From NCBI GenBank assembly GCA_023409995.1, contig JAEYQN010000062.1, forward strand, positions 1 to 35,254: DNA of 35,254 nt, in the 5' to 3' direction. The number at the start of each line of letters is the position of its first letter. The first letter of the stretch is position 1. The notes beneath the pieces are model-generated. The model was not told where the DNA came from. It made no database searches and was given only the letters and a program-made list of their open reading frames with translations. This document shows positions 7,333 to 15,648 of this stretch, one piece after another. Position numbers and translations under genes: made by a program. Source of the DNA: Cyanobacteria bacterium OH_CBB_238. GTDB lineage: Bacteria; Cyanobacteriota; Vampirovibrionia; Gastranaerophilales; Gastranaerophilaceae.

Positions 7333-9841
7333 TTATTTGAGTGCTGTCATTTGCGGTAATTTTAATAATTGCTGTTTTGTAAAATTCTGTATTTATATTT
7401 AATGCATCACCAAGTTTTAAAATTCCAAGTAAAAATGATCTATTTGCGATTAATTCATTTACCTGTGAGATATCTTCGATAATGTTCGTAAACCTTTTAA
7501 ATACTTTAGTAAAGTATATGTTTTGTGCTTCTGAAATATCAACATTTATTTTGAGTTTGTCCATAACTTCAAAAACCTCCATTATACTCTCAAGTCTGTG
7601 TGACTCAAAGGTTTTTGCAAAAGCTTGTATTCTTTGGCAAACTAGTTTTGAGAAGAATCTACTCGTTGGTAATTTATCTATTTCTACGTCAAATAATTTT
7701 GCATCATCACAAATATTGGCTGCGCAGCATACTACATCTTCATCTAATATATTCTTTTCAACTAAAAATTGATTATTGAAGTCTTGAGAAAGAGTATATT
7801 GAGCCGCAATCTTAAACTCAACTGGAACATTTAGTCCTAATTTTTTTAAATGTAATATTGAATCTTTGCCTTCAGAATAAACAGCTCTGTAATTATCAGA
7901 AAATTTGTTTAGTTTGTCTTTTAGCAAAGTAGAAAGGAGAACTCTTCTTTCTTCCATAAATATGTCTTGAAGAGTAAAATAATTGCTGCCAAAAGACTTG
8001 TCAATTTCTCTTATGGTTTCAATTAATGGATTGTATGCAAATTTATCTAGTAATTCTGGAGCCAGATTTTCGAATTCTTCATTAATAAGAGAATTGCTAA
8101 TAGCACATTGGAAGTCATTTCCTGCATATTGAAGAAGCGCAAAAGAAATTTCTGATTCTTCTGTTGTCACCTTTGATTTAATTTTTAATTGTCCCAAGAC
8201 AAGTTCTGTCCCAGCATTAACTGCTTTATGGTATTTTTGTTGGGTAATTTCATAGCAATATAGATTTATAGTATCGTCGTGCTTTTTATATAGAGAGGAA
8301 ATTGCCCACAAATTAGCAATTTGTTCTTTATTAATGGCGGCAGGCTTTACAAAGTTATTATATACGTCCCGTCCATTTCCAAATCCGGGTATATTACTTT
8401 GGGCTTTTGATAGAATTTCTGTGAAATTAGTCTCAAGGTCTTTTTCAGAAAATTCTGCAACTAATTCAATTGCTTTTGCAGCGTATTTCATAATTTGTGT
8501 TGTTTCAAGTCCTGAAATTTCAGAGAAAAACCACCCACAGCTTGTATACATAAGCATTGCCTGTCTCTGCATTTCCATCAATTTTAGAGCTTTTACTCGA
8601 TCTTCTTTTTGTAAAGGTTCCTTGCAATTTTTTTCTAAAAAGTTTTGTATATTGAATTCGTTTCTATCTAAAATAACTTCAATATATTCATTTCTGGCAT
8701 CCCAATGTGATTTGAAATATTTTTCTGCTTCTTTTTCAAAGATTATAGATATCTCATCTCTCAAGTAGTCTAATGCGTCTCTTAAAGGTCGTCTCCAACT
8801 TTGATTCCAGCCTTGGCCGCCGCCAGTAGAACAGCCGCAGTCTTCGCACCATCTGCCAACTCCGTGAGCACAGCTCCAAGAAGAAACGGGTTTTATTTCT
8901 ACTTCATCGTGTACACCTTCTATATCTAGGTAATTGGCATAGTTGGTTACCGTGAATCCTTCATCATTTGCTTTTACTCGTAAGATATACGCAAGAGCCA
9001 TATCCCCAAATTTAGTATGATGCCCGTAGCTTTCTCCATCGGTTGCAATATTTACGAGTTGGTTGTAGTCTCGACAATCGCATATACCCTCTTTTAGTCT
9101 GCTTATAAATTTGTTTCCGTCAGTTAATAGCTCATCAAAGGCTACAGATTTTGAAATTGAGCCATCGTAGAAGAATAAGTCAATGTATTTCTCAGGATTT
9201 GATTTTATGTAGTATCTATAAGGCTTTGCTGGATCTATACTGCCCCAACTTACATCTGTCCAATCTTTTTCACCCATTTTTCTACATTTTTGAGCTTGGT
9301 ATGGGGATAACACTGTAAATTTAATGCCACAGTCAACCAACACTTCCATTGTTTCATCATCTGCAGCAGTCTCAGCAAGCCATATGCCTTCTGGCATTCT
9401 ACCAAATCTGTATTGAAAATCTCTTATTCCCCATATGGTTTGAGTGATTTTATCTTTTTTATTTGCTAATGGCATGATGATGTGGTTATAAACCTGCGCC
9501 ATTGCATTTCCATGCCCTGAGTTTCTGTAGCTACTTTCCACATCTGCTTTGATTATTCGTTCGTAGGTGTATGGTTCATGAGTTTCTAGCCAAGACATTA
9601 ATGTTGGCCCAAAGTTAAAGCTCATAAAGGAATAATTATTTACAATATCTAATATCTGGTTTTTGTAATCAACGATTTTTGATACCGAATTCGGAGTATA
9701 ACACTCACAAGTTATTCTGGAGTTCCAATTGTGAAAAGGAAGAGCACTATCTTGCTGTTCAATTGCTTCTAGCCAAGGATTTTCTCTTGGTGGCTGGTAG
9801 AAGTGCCCATGGACAGTCAAATACTTTTTTTTCTCACTCAT
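7319..9841 (-). CDS. Glycoside hydrolase family 57 protein with DUF3536
   Basis: 840-residue GH57-type (beta/alpha)7-barrel protein, related to alpha-amylases and 4-alpha-glucanotransferases. GH57 motif 1 is VHGHFYQPPREN (about residues 10-21). Probable catalytic blocks are GIWLAETAADDE (nucleophile glutamate) and TDGESYGHHTKFGD. A conserved cysteine-rich segment (SCAHGVGRWCEDCGC) follows, then the mostly helical DUF3536 C-terminal half. No signal peptide, so it probably acts on an intracellular alpha-glucan; the substrate is not established for this subfamily. An in-frame TTG at 9847 is rejected as start because GGAG abuts it with no spacer; the ATG at 9841 has the same GGAG six bases upstream. 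It lies 48 bases after the exported OB-fold-like gene, probably in one operon. Confidence 0.88.
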   Translation of the reverse strand: MSEKKKYLTVHGHFYQPPRENPWLEAIEQQDSALPFHNWNSRITCECYTPNSVSKIVDYKNQILDIVNNYSFMSFNFGPTLMSWLETHEPYTYERIIKADVESSYRNSGHGNAMAQVYNHIIMPLANKKDKITQTIWGIRDFQYRFGRMPEGIWLAETAADDETMEVLVDCGIKFTVLSPYQAQKCRKMGEKDWTDVSWGSIDPAKPYRYYIKSNPEKYIDLFFYDGSISKSVAFDELLTDGNKFISRLKEGICDCRDYNQLVNIATDGESYGHHTKFGDMALAYILRVKANDEGFTVTNYANYLDIEGVHDEVEIKPVSSWSCAHGVGRWCEDCGCSTGGGQGWNQSWRRPLRDALDYLRDEISIIFEKEAEKYFKSHWDARNEYIEVILDRNEFNIQNFLEKNCKEPLQKEDRVKALKLMEMQRQAMLMYTSCGWFFSEISGLETTQIMKYAAKAIELVAEFSEKDLETNFTEILSKAQSNIPGFGNGRDVYNNFVKPAAINKEQIANLWAISSLYKKHDDTINLYCYEITQQKYHKAVNAGTELVLGQLKIKSKVTTEESEISFALLQYAGNDFQCAISNSLINEEFENLAPELLDKFAYNPLIETIREIDKSFGSNYFTLQDIFMEERRVLLSTLLKDKLNKFSDNYRAVYSEGKDSILHLKKLGLNVPVEFKIAAQYTLSQDFNNQFLVEKNILDEDVVCCAANICDDAKLFDVEIDKLPTSRFFSKLVCQRIQAFAKTFESHRLESIMEVFEVMDKLKINVDISEAQNIYFTKVFKRFTNIIEDISQVNELIANRSFLLGILKLGDALNINTEFYKTAIIKITANDSTQITTNA

Positions 9842-9889
9842 TTTCAACTCCGATTACTATTCTTTTTCAATTATGTCGTTTATACGGTA

Positions 9890-10402
9890 TTATTTCTTTG
9901 CTTTTTTATCATTTTTTTGTTCTGTAACAAAACTATCTATGTTAATCCAAGGATCTCCTAGTGCATTTGAAAAGACAATCCCTTCAATTTTTACTTTGTC
10001 CCCAGAGTCTATGTCAACAAATTTTTCTGCTTCGCTTCTTTTTAAAAACAGCTTCATTTCAGCTAATGGAACCGTGTGATCGGTTACATCATCTCTTTTT
10101 ATCAAAATGCCAATGTAGTCTTGAGAAGACTTCAACGCAGGCTTATAATCTAGTCCCAATGCAGAGAATTTATCAAATGAAGCATCAAATTTTACATGCT
10201 TGCCTAAAAAACATGAAGGATTGGCTACAATCTCCAAAGGAGTCGTTTTTACTACTGCTTTGGAAGTTGCTTGTTGAACAGTTGTTGTTTTAAGTTCTTG
10301 AGCATTTTGTGCAACTATTGGCGAATAACCAATCACAAATGCAGTAACTGCTGTTATAGCTATGCTTGATAATATAACTTTAATATTTGTTTTAGATTTC
10401 AT
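9890..10402 (-). CDS. Exported OB-fold-like protein of unknown function
   Basis: 170 residues. An N-terminal signal peptide is clear: basic MKSKTNIK, a hydrophobic core to about residue 28, then a probable cleavage after IVAQNA or nearby. The mature part (PLEIVANPSCFLGKHVKFDA, then IGILIKRDD, then DSGDKVKIEGIVFSNALGDPW) has the alternating beta pattern and glycine turns of an OB-fold: a chain that starts with a strand, has a short helix in the middle (AEMKLFLKRSEAEKFV), and ends with a 'GDKVKIEGIV' strand typical of small nucleotide- or oligosaccharide-binding barrels. I recognise no named family. AGAGG precedes ATG 10402. It is the upstream neighbour of the GH57 gene; any shared role is inference. 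Confidence 0.75.
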   Translation of the reverse strand: MKSKTNIKVILSSIAITAVTAFVIGYSPIVAQNAQELKTTTVQQATSKAVVKTTPLEIVANPSCFLGKHVKFDASFDKFSALGLDYKPALKSSQDYIGILIKRDDVTDHTVPLAEMKLFLKRSEAEKFVDIDSGDKVKIEGIVFSNALGDPWINIDSFVTEQKNDKKAKK

Positions 10403-10513
10403 ACTGGTACCTCTTTTAATGCAATATCATCTTAGCATACAAACTTTAAAATATTAATAAGCCACGCATATATTAGCCATAAAAACATATTATATCTTTT
10501 AAGATATTATTTC

Positions 10514-10548
10514 AAAAAATGCAAAATTCTAGCTTAAAATTTTGCATT
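10514..10548 (-). terminator. Rho-independent-type terminator after the structured RNA / leuDB transcript
   Basis: An 11-bp perfect stem (10518-10528 with 10538-10548) and a 9-base loop are followed on the minus strand by a run of T. On the plus strand no T run follows, so it acts on minus-strand transcription. It lies about 115 bases before the OB-fold-like gene start and just after the structured RNA, so it could end either the leuD-leuB message or a separate small RNA. It is AT-rich, hence perhaps leaky. Confidence 0.6.
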
Positions 10549-10551
10549 AAA

Positions 10552-10641
10552 ATGCAGGTCAGTTGCAATTAGCCCAATCATTAAGAAATAAATCTTTATT
10601 CGTAACCCCGAATATTAGTTAGGGCAGCAACCAACCTGCAT
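10552..10641 (-). ncRNA. Candidate structured RNA of unknown class
   Basis: In the 344-base gene-free stretch between leuB and the OB-fold-like gene. Long-range pairing is built from ATGCAGGT (10552-10559) with 10634-10641, GTTGC (10562-10566) with 10627-10631, and GCCC (10572-10575) with 10622-10625. The helices are separated by a symmetric 2x2 and an asymmetric internal loop. Inside is a 6-bp hairpin (10597-10602 with 10609-10614) with loop TAACCC on the plus strand. The terminator immediately downstream on the minus strand suggests minus-strand transcription. A weak promoter-like TTTTGG / TAATAG lies near 10690-10715, which would give an RNA of about 180 bases. It could be a small RNA, a 3' UTR element of leuDB, or an aptamer-plus-terminator leader of the gene at 10402. 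No match to riboswitch classes I know. Confidence 0.5.
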
Positions 10642-10746
10642 TCTCATGTTAGTTGATTTTTTAGCTTTATGCACTACTCTAAAGTGCTATTATTTATAGT
10701 TCTTATTGTCCAAAATAAGTAGTAATTAAGTTCATAAATAAGGAGT

Positions 10747-11820
10747 TTATATTGCTTCAGCAATTAATGTGCCCATTTCCATTGTTCCGACGAGCTTCAT
10801 TCCTTCAGACATTATATCTTGCGTTCTATAGTCATTGTGTAAGACGCTTTTTACTGCAGTAACAATGCTGTCATGTACTCCTGAATCTTTGAAGCTATAT
10901 TTCATCATCATGGCTGCCGATAATATTGTTGCAATTGGATTTACTATATCTTTTCCTTTTAAATCAGGCGCCGAACCATGAATCGGTTCGTACATTCCTG
11001 GACCATCTGATGATAATGATGCGCTTGGTAGTAGACCGAGTGAACCTGACAACATAGATGCTTCATCAGACAATATATCTCCAAAGATATTTCCGGTAAC
11101 TATAGTATCAAATTGTTTTGGTGCTCTGATTATTTGCATTGCAGCATTATCTACATACATGTGCGACAATTCTACTTCAGGGTATTCTTTAGAAACTTCA
11201 ATAATTACTTCTCTCCATAATCTTGATACATCTAAAACATTAGCTTTATCAACTGAGCATAATTTTTTATTTCTTTGCATTGCTGTATTAAATGCTATAT
11301 GAGCAATTCGCCTAACTTCTGATTCGCTATAGATCATATTGTTATAGCCTGTTTTTTCTCCGTTGACTAGCTCTATTCCTTTGGGTTGACCAAAGTAGAC
11401 ATCTCCTGTTAGTTCTCTTATTATCATTATATCCACTCCAGAAACTATTTCTGGACGTAGCGGTGAAGCATTTACTAGTTCAGGGTAGACTATTGCTGGT
11501 CTTAAATTAGCAAACAAATTTAAAGCTTTTCTTATTCCTAAAAGTGCTCTTTCTGGTCTTACTTCTGGCGGCAAAGAATCATATTTCCAATCGCCAACTG
11601 CACCTAAAAATACCGCATCGGAGTTCTTTGCAAGTTCCACAGTTTCTTCAGGAAGTGGTGTTCCAAATTTTTCATATGCACAGCCACCAATTAATGCTTC
11701 CGTATATATAAACTCATAGTTGTATTTTTGTTCTACAGCTTTTAATACTTTTACTGCTTCTGCGAGTACTTCTGGGCCAATCCCATCCCCGCCAAGTAGT
11801 GCTATATTGAAGTTTCTCAT
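10747..11820 (-). CDS. leuB: 3-isopropylmalate dehydrogenase LeuB
   Basis: NAD-dependent oxidative decarboxylation of 3-isopropylmalate to 2-oxoisocaproate in leucine synthesis. 357 residues, normal length. Family landmarks: GGDGIGPEV at the N-terminus, [15 protein letters not shown] (substrate arginines), [20 protein letters not shown], the tyrosine of [24 protein letters not shown] (catalytic lysine), and the metal-binding aspartates in [18 protein letters not shown]. The NAD site [20 protein letters not shown] indicates isopropylmalate rather than isocitrate dehydrogenase. The ATG overlaps the leuD stop by one base, so translation is coupled. Confidence 0.97.
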   Translation of the reverse strand: MRNFNIALLGGDGIGPEVLAEAVKVLKAVEQKYNYEFIYTEALIGGCAYEKFGTPLPEETVELAKNSDAVFLGAVGDWKYDSLPPEVRPERALLGIRKALNLFANLRPAIVYPELVNASPLRPEIVSGVDIMIIRELTGDVYFGQPKGIELVNGEKTGYNNMIYSESEVRRIAHIAFNTAMQRNKKLCSVDKANVLDVSRLWREVIIEVSKEYPEVELSHMYVDNAAMQIIRAPKQFDTIVTGNIFGDILSDEASMLSGSLGLLPSASLSSDGPGMYEPIHGSAPDLKGKDIVNPIATILSAAMMMKYSFKDSGVHDSIVTAVKSVLHNDYRTQDIMSEGMKLVGTMEMGTLIAEAI

Positions 11821-12320
11821 TAGACCCCCATCTTGTCTTTAGTGTAGTTTATTAAACCACCTTTATTTATTAAATTCTGAATTTCTGGTGGGAATTTAGT
11901 GCACTCATATGTTTTTCCTTTTGTGCGATTGGTTATGATACCCTTCTCTAAGTCAACTTCAATTTCATCTCCTTTAGCACATTCATCAGGCATTGTTGAA
12001 TGTTCAAGTATTGGTAGTCCAATGTTAATAGCATTTCTAAAGAATATTCTTGCAAATGTTTTTGCAATTATTACAGAAATTCCAGATGCTTTAATAGCTA
12101 TTGGTGCATGTTCTCGTGAACTTCCACATCCAAAATTTTCACCGGCAACTATAATATCACCGTTTGTGACTTCGCTAGCAAAGGTTTTATCAATGTCTTC
12201 CATACAATATTTAGCTAGTTCTTTTTCGTCAGAAGTGTTTAAATGTCTTGCCGGTATAATCACGTCTGTGTCAACGTTATCCTTGTATACCCATGCCTTA
12301 CCCTTTAGTGTTATAGCCAT
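11820..12320 (-). CDS. leuD: 3-isopropylmalate dehydratase small subunit LeuD
   Basis: Small (swivelling) subunit of isopropylmalate isomerase, which converts 2- to 3-isopropylmalate with the iron-sulfur large subunit LeuC. 166 residues, the length of the short LeuD type found in archaea and many anaerobes. Key motifs: [14 protein letters not shown] at the N-terminus and [16 protein letters not shown], the conserved loop that contacts substrate. The ATG at 12320 is preceded by AAGGGGG. The gene upstream is divergent, so leuC is not in this transcript as it usually is; it must lie elsewhere in the genome. Confidence 0.96.
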   Translation of the reverse strand: MAITLKGKAWVYKDNVDTDVIIPARHLNTSDEKELAKYCMEDIDKTFASEVTNGDIIVAGENFGCGSSREHAPIAIKASGISVIIAKTFARIFFRNAINIGLPILEHSTMPDECAKGDEIEVDLEKGIITNRTKGKTYECTKFPPEIQNLINKGGLINYTKDKMGV

Positions 12321-12346
12321 GTTTCCCCCTTTACAATTCTGCTGCT

Positions 12347-12375
12347 TTGTATTATATATGAAAATGAGTTATAAA
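12347..12375 (+). promoter_or_regulatory. Putative promoter of the winged-helix gene
   Basis: Plus strand: -35-like TTGTAT (12347-12352), a 17-base spacer and -10 TATAAA (12370-12375), 31 bases before the ATG at 12407. On the opposite strand a TATAAT box in the same stretch could serve leuD, so the region is a compact divergent promoter. Confidence 0.45.
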
Positions 12376-12406
12376 TAAACTTTATACAATTTATAAGGAG
12401 AGAACA

Positions 12407-12604
12407 ATGATGGAAGCTATTGGACAATCAGCTGGACAAATCTGGCAATACTTAGATGCTAATGGAGAAAGCACTCTATCAAAAATTAAAAAAGATTTAG
12501 ACTTAAATGGAAATTTTGCAGAATTGGGACTTGGTTGGCTTGCAAGAGAAGGCAAAATTGAAATTGCTAAAAAAGGAACTTCTACTAAAGTTAAATTAGT
12601 ATAG
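12407..12604 (+). CDS. Small winged helix-turn-helix protein (DUF2582-like)
   Basis: 65 residues forming a single winged helix: helix 1 IGQSAGQIWQYLDAN, helix 2 TLSKIKKDL, helix 3 AELGLGWLAREG and a basic wing KIEIAKKGTSTKVKL. This matches the small stand-alone winged-helix proteins of the DUF2582 type, whose function is not established. AAGGAG sits 6 bases before the ATG at 12407 and 9 before a second ATG at 12410; either may be used. The gene is monocistronic, with its own promoter and a strong terminator. It could bind DNA, but no effector domain is present. Divergent from leuD, which makes a regulatory link possible but unproven. Confidence 0.8.
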   Translation: MMEAIGQSAGQIWQYLDANGESTLSKIKKDLDLNGNFAELGLGWLAREGKIEIAKKGTSTKVKLV

Positions 12605-12621
12605 GACAAGGTAATATTTTT

Positions 12622-12650
12622 AAAAGAGTCGGCGTTGTCGACTCTTTTTT
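12622..12650 (+). terminator. Rho-independent terminator
   Basis: Ten-base perfect stem (12622-12631 with 12639-12648), 7-base loop and a T run to 12650. It lies 17 bases after the winged-helix stop and separates that gene from tyrS. Confidence 0.9.
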
Positions 12651-12682
12651 GTATAAAATTAACCTTTGTTAAAGATAGATTA

Positions 12683-12778
12683 ATGAACATGCTTAAATTT
12701 GCTATAGATGATATTATTGATTTGATCTTTCGTTGTAAGTTCAACGGAGTTAAGTATACACAAACTGACAATGGGTGA
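12683..12778 (+). CDS. Possible 31-residue small protein or leader peptide ahead of tyrS
   Basis: An ATG at 12683 (a second ATG at 12689) opens 31 codons ending in TGA at 12776-12778, three bases before the tyrS ATG. The product begins MNMLKFAIDDIIDLIF and ends CKFNGVKYTQTDNG. It has one tyrosine only, so it is not a classical attenuation peptide. There is no convincing Shine-Dalgarno before it. The close junction would allow translational coupling to tyrS, whose own ribosome-binding site is weak. No known family. It may be chance. Confidence 0.25.
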   Translation: MNMLKFAIDDIIDLIFRCKFNGVKYTQTDNG

Positions 12779-12781
12779 AAT

Positions 12782-14005
12782 ATGGAAAAATTTGTATTAA
12801 AACAAGAGTTTATAGAACAAGCTTCAATGCTATCGAGAGGATGTGAAGTTTTGCCGGGTGGTGTGAATGAGCTTGCAAGAAAGTTGCAAGTGTCTAAAGA
12901 AACAAATAAGCCATTGAGAATTAAATTGGGAATGGACCCATCTCGCCCTGATCTGCATTTAGGCCATAGTGTAGTTATGAGAAAGCTTAAACAATTCCAA
13001 GAACTAGGACATACTGTTGTTCTTCTTGTCGGTGGAGCGACGGCTATGATAGGTGACCCTTCAGGTAAATCAGACACAAGACCTAGTTTGTCTAAAGAGC
13101 AGGTTGATGAGAATGCAAAAACATATTTTGATCAAATGTCTAAAGTTGTTGATATTTCTTCCGCTGAAGTTGTTAATAATGCAGACTGGCTACACAAAAT
13201 GAATTTATTAGATATTATTCAGCTTTCATCAAAAGTTACTGTTGCTCAGATTATGGCTAGGGATGACTTTGCAAAAAGATATCAAGAGGGTAAGCCTATC
13301 TCAATACATGAATTTTTCTATCCTCTCATGCAGGCGTATGACTCAGTTGAGATAGATTCTGATATAGAGCTGGGTGGTACTGATCAGAGATTTAATGTTC
13401 TCCTTGGGAGAGAAATTCAAACAGCCTATGGTAAAGATGATCCTCAAATGGTTATGTTATTACCACTCCTAGAAGGTACTGATGGTGTAATAAAAATGTC
13501 TAAGTCGTACCCGGACCATTGTATTAGTATTTGTGAAGATCCAAAAGACATGTATGGTAAATTGATGTCAATACCCGATGAGTTAATAGAAAGGTACTAT
13601 TCACTGTTAACTGATATATCTAATGTTGAATTGGATAAAATTAGATTAGAATTAAAAAATTCGAACCCTAGAGATATAAAAATGAGCCTTGCATACACAA
13701 TTGTTGAAATGTATCATTCATCTGATGCTGCAAAAAATGCACAAGAAGAGTTTGTTAATGTCGTTCAAAAAAAAGGAATTCCTCAGGACATTCCAGAGAT
13801 TGAGCTAGTAAATGATTCACCAGTAATAGATATAATAGTTGCAAATGACTTGGCTACAAGCAAAGGAGAAGCAAAAAGGCTGTTTGCTTCTGGAGCCGTT
13901 AAAATAGATTCTGAAAAAATTGCTGATATTTCATATGTTTTGAAGCAAGAGATTCTTCCTGTTGTGTTACAAGTTGGTAAAAGAAAGTTTTTGAGGATTA
14001 AATAA
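12782..14005 (+). CDS. tyrS: Tyrosyl-tRNA synthetase
   Basis: Class I aminoacyl-tRNA synthetase charging tRNA-Tyr. 407 residues, the longer TyrRS type. The ATP-binding HIGH-like motif is HLGH at residues 59-62 within GMDPSRPDLHLGHSVV, and KMSKS is at 238-242. The tyrosine pocket region carries YPLMQAYDSVEID and GGTDQRFN. The C-terminal 65 residues form an S4-like RNA-binding domain (ATSKGEAKRLFASGAVKID). The ribosome-binding site is weak. Its TAA overlaps the cysK ATG (TAATG), so it heads a tyrS-cysK-cysE operon that ends at the terminator at 15584-15612. Confidence 0.97.
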   Translation: MEKFVLKQEFIEQASMLSRGCEVLPGGVNELARKLQVSKETNKPLRIKLGMDPSRPDLHLGHSVVMRKLKQFQELGHTVVLLVGGATAMIGDPSGKSDTRPSLSKEQVDENAKTYFDQMSKVVDISSAEVVNNADWLHKMNLLDIIQLSSKVTVAQIMARDDFAKRYQEGKPISIHEFFYPLMQAYDSVEIDSDIELGGTDQRFNVLLGREIQTAYGKDDPQMVMLLPLLEGTDGVIKMSKSYPDHCISICEDPKDMYGKLMSIPDELIERYYSLLTDISNVELDKIRLELKNSNPRDIKMSLAYTIVEMYHSSDAAKNAQEEFVNVVQKKGIPQDIPEIELVNDSPVIDIIVANDLATSKGEAKRLFASGAVKIDSEKIADISYVLKQEILPVVLQVGKRKFLRIK

Positions 14006-14943
14006 TGAAAATATATAACAATATATCTGAACTAGTTGGCAATACTCCTTTAGTTTCTATTAACAAAATTAATGGTGGTAATGCTAAAATAGTTGCAAAA
14101 CTCGAGTATTTTAATCCATCAAATTCTGTTAAGGACAGGCCAGCTAAATATATGATAGAACAAGCTGAAAAAGAAGGATTAATTGATAAAGATACAATAA
14201 TAATTGAACCAACAAGCGGTAATACCGGGATTGGTTTAGCAATGATTTGTGCACAAAAGGGTTTAAGGATTATACTTACAATGCCTGAAAGTATGAGTGA
14301 AGAAAGACGAAAAATGCTTAAGGGCTATGGCGCCGAACTTGTTTTGACTCCTGCAGCTTTTGGTATGAGAGGAGCTGTAGATAAAGCAATAGAGTTAAGT
14401 GAAAAATATGAAAAATCATTTATTCCTTCTCAATTTACTAATATATATAATCCCAAAATACATGAAACAACTACAGCCGAAGAAATTTGGCGCGATACTG
14501 ATGGGCAAATAGATGTTTTGGTTGCTGGTATTGGCACTGGTGGAACAATCTCAGGTGTTGCTAAAAAATTAAAAGCCTACAAGCCTTCTATTCAAGTAGT
14601 TGGTGTGGAGCCTCAAGAAAGCCCATTGCTATCAGAAGGTTTTGCCGGCACCCATGGTATACAAGGTATTGGTGCAAATTTTGTTCCCGAAATTTATAAT
14701 CCGGATATCGTTGATGAAATTATGCCAATAACTACTGATTTGGCAATCCAAACAGCAAAATTACTGGCTAGAAAAGAAGGTATACTTTGTGGGATATCTT
14801 CAGGTGCTGCCATGGCTTCTGCTTTAATAATTTCTCAAAGAGATATCTGTAAAGATAAGCTTATTGTGGTAGTATTGCCAGATTATGGGGAGAGATATTT
14901 GTCTACAAAACTTTTTAAGGATGAAAGCGATGAGACTGCTTAA
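14005..14943 (+). CDS. cysK: Cysteine synthase (O-acetylserine sulfhydrylase)
   Basis: PLP enzyme that replaces the acetyl group of O-acetylserine with sulfide to give cysteine. 312 residues. The Schiff-base lysine is Lys43 in NPSNSVKDRPA; the substrate loop is TSGNTG at 70-75; the phosphate-binding loop is GIGTGGTISG; and the C-terminal PLP-contacting serine is in GISSGAA. The residues around the active site favour a CysK-type sulfhydrylase over cystathionine beta-synthase, as no regulatory domain follows. It overlaps cysE by 14 bases, matching the metabolic sequence CysE then CysK; the two proteins form the cysteine synthase complex in other bacteria. Confidence 0.96.
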   Translation: MKIYNNISELVGNTPLVSINKINGGNAKIVAKLEYFNPSNSVKDRPAKYMIEQAEKEGLIDKDTIIIEPTSGNTGIGLAMICAQKGLRIILTMPESMSEERRKMLKGYGAELVLTPAAFGMRGAVDKAIELSEKYEKSFIPSQFTNIYNPKIHETTTAEEIWRDTDGQIDVLVAGIGTGGTISGVAKKLKAYKPSIQVVGVEPQESPLLSEGFAGTHGIQGIGANFVPEIYNPDIVDEIMPITTDLAIQTAKLLARKEGILCGISSGAAMASALIISQRDICKDKLIVVVLPDYGERYLSTKLFKDESDETA

Positions 14944-15598
14944 AAAAGTCCTAGAACAAATTTCGGAAGATATTAAAACAATATACGATAAAGATCCTGC
15001 TGCAGAAAATATTTTTGAAGTTGTTTTTTGTTATCCTGGGTTACATGCTTTAGTTGCTCACCGTATTGCTCACAAATTAAATTATTGGAAAATTCCATTT
15101 TTCCCGAGATTAATATCATTTTTTTCAAGAATATTAACTGGAATTGAAATTCATCCAGCAGCCACAATTGGTAGACGTTTCTTCATTGATCATGGTATGG
15201 GGGTTGTAATAGGAGCAACATCAATAATTGGAGATGATGTGCTATTGTATCAGGGCGTCACGCTGGGGGGTACTGGTAAACAGCAAGGACGTCGTCATCC
15301 TACTTTGGGAAATAATATTGTTGTTGGTGCTGGAGCAAAAATTCTTGGAAACATATTAATTGGTTCAAACTCACGTATTGGAGCTGGTTCAGTTGTTATT
15401 GATAATGTTGCGGAAAACTCCACAGTTGTAGGGGTTCCAGGTAGGGTTGTTCAGCAAGGAGTTCTGGTCCAAGGTCAGCTGCTTCACAATAGAATTCCAG
15501 ATCCAGTGGCTTGCCAGCTAAATAGACTCAAATACGAAATAAAAGAATTGTCTGAAAAGATGGATGATTTAATAAAAAACATTAAAAAAGATGGGTAG
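14930..15598 (+). CDS. cysE: Serine O-acetyltransferase
   Basis: Transfers acetyl from acetyl-CoA to serine, the committed step of cysteine synthesis. 222 residues from ATG 14930, chosen because AAGG lies nine bases upstream and the helical N-terminus (LLKKVLEQISEDIKTI) starts there; an earlier in-frame ATG at 14885 would give an unconserved extension. A short-form enzyme. The left-handed beta-helix of hexapeptide repeats runs from IHPAATIGRRFFIDHG through VVIGATSIIGDDV and GNNIVVGAGAKILGNILIG. The catalytic His-Asp region is FIDHG, and QQGRRHPTLG holds the second histidine. The C-terminal tail (about 40 residues, mostly helical) lacks an obvious terminal isoleucine for CysK docking. Confidence 0.95.
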   Translation: MRLLKKVLEQISEDIKTIYDKDPAAENIFEVVFCYPGLHALVAHRIAHKLNYWKIPFFPRLISFFSRILTGIEIHPAATIGRRFFIDHGMGVVIGATSIIGDDVLLYQGVTLGGTGKQQGRRHPTLGNNIVVGAGAKILGNILIGSNSRIGAGSVVIDNVAENSTVVGVPGRVVQQGVLVQGQLLHNRIPDPVACQLNRLKYEIKELSEKMDDLIKNIKKDG

Positions 15599-15612
15599 AA
15601 CCCATCTTTTTT
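15584..15612. terminator. Bidirectional rho-independent terminator overlapping the cysE stop
   Basis: A 13-bp perfect stem (15584-15596 with 15600-15612) with a 3-base loop contains the TAG stop of cysE (15596-15598). Six T end the right arm and six A begin the left arm, so on either strand the hairpin is followed by T6. It can therefore also stop the minus-strand transcript of the gene that ends at 15649. Confidence 0.9.
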
Positions 15613-15648
15613 GTTAGTTGGAGGTTTAGTAGTTAGAATTAGTTTTTA

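Noticed and set aside
9842..9847. TTG start two codons before the GH57 ATG
   Set aside because: The GGAG touches the TTG with no spacer; it is well placed for the ATG at 9841.
10514..10641. Assignment of the structured RNA to 6S RNA, SRP RNA or a known riboswitch
   Set aside because: No diagnostic SRP apical loop, no convincing central bubble with the usual flanks, and no riboswitch core I could match; left unclassified.
12391..13077. Long minus-strand open frame (228 codons) antisense to the winged-helix and tyrS genes
   Set aside because: Composition and frame are explained by the genes on the plus strand; no ribosome-binding site and no recognisable domain.
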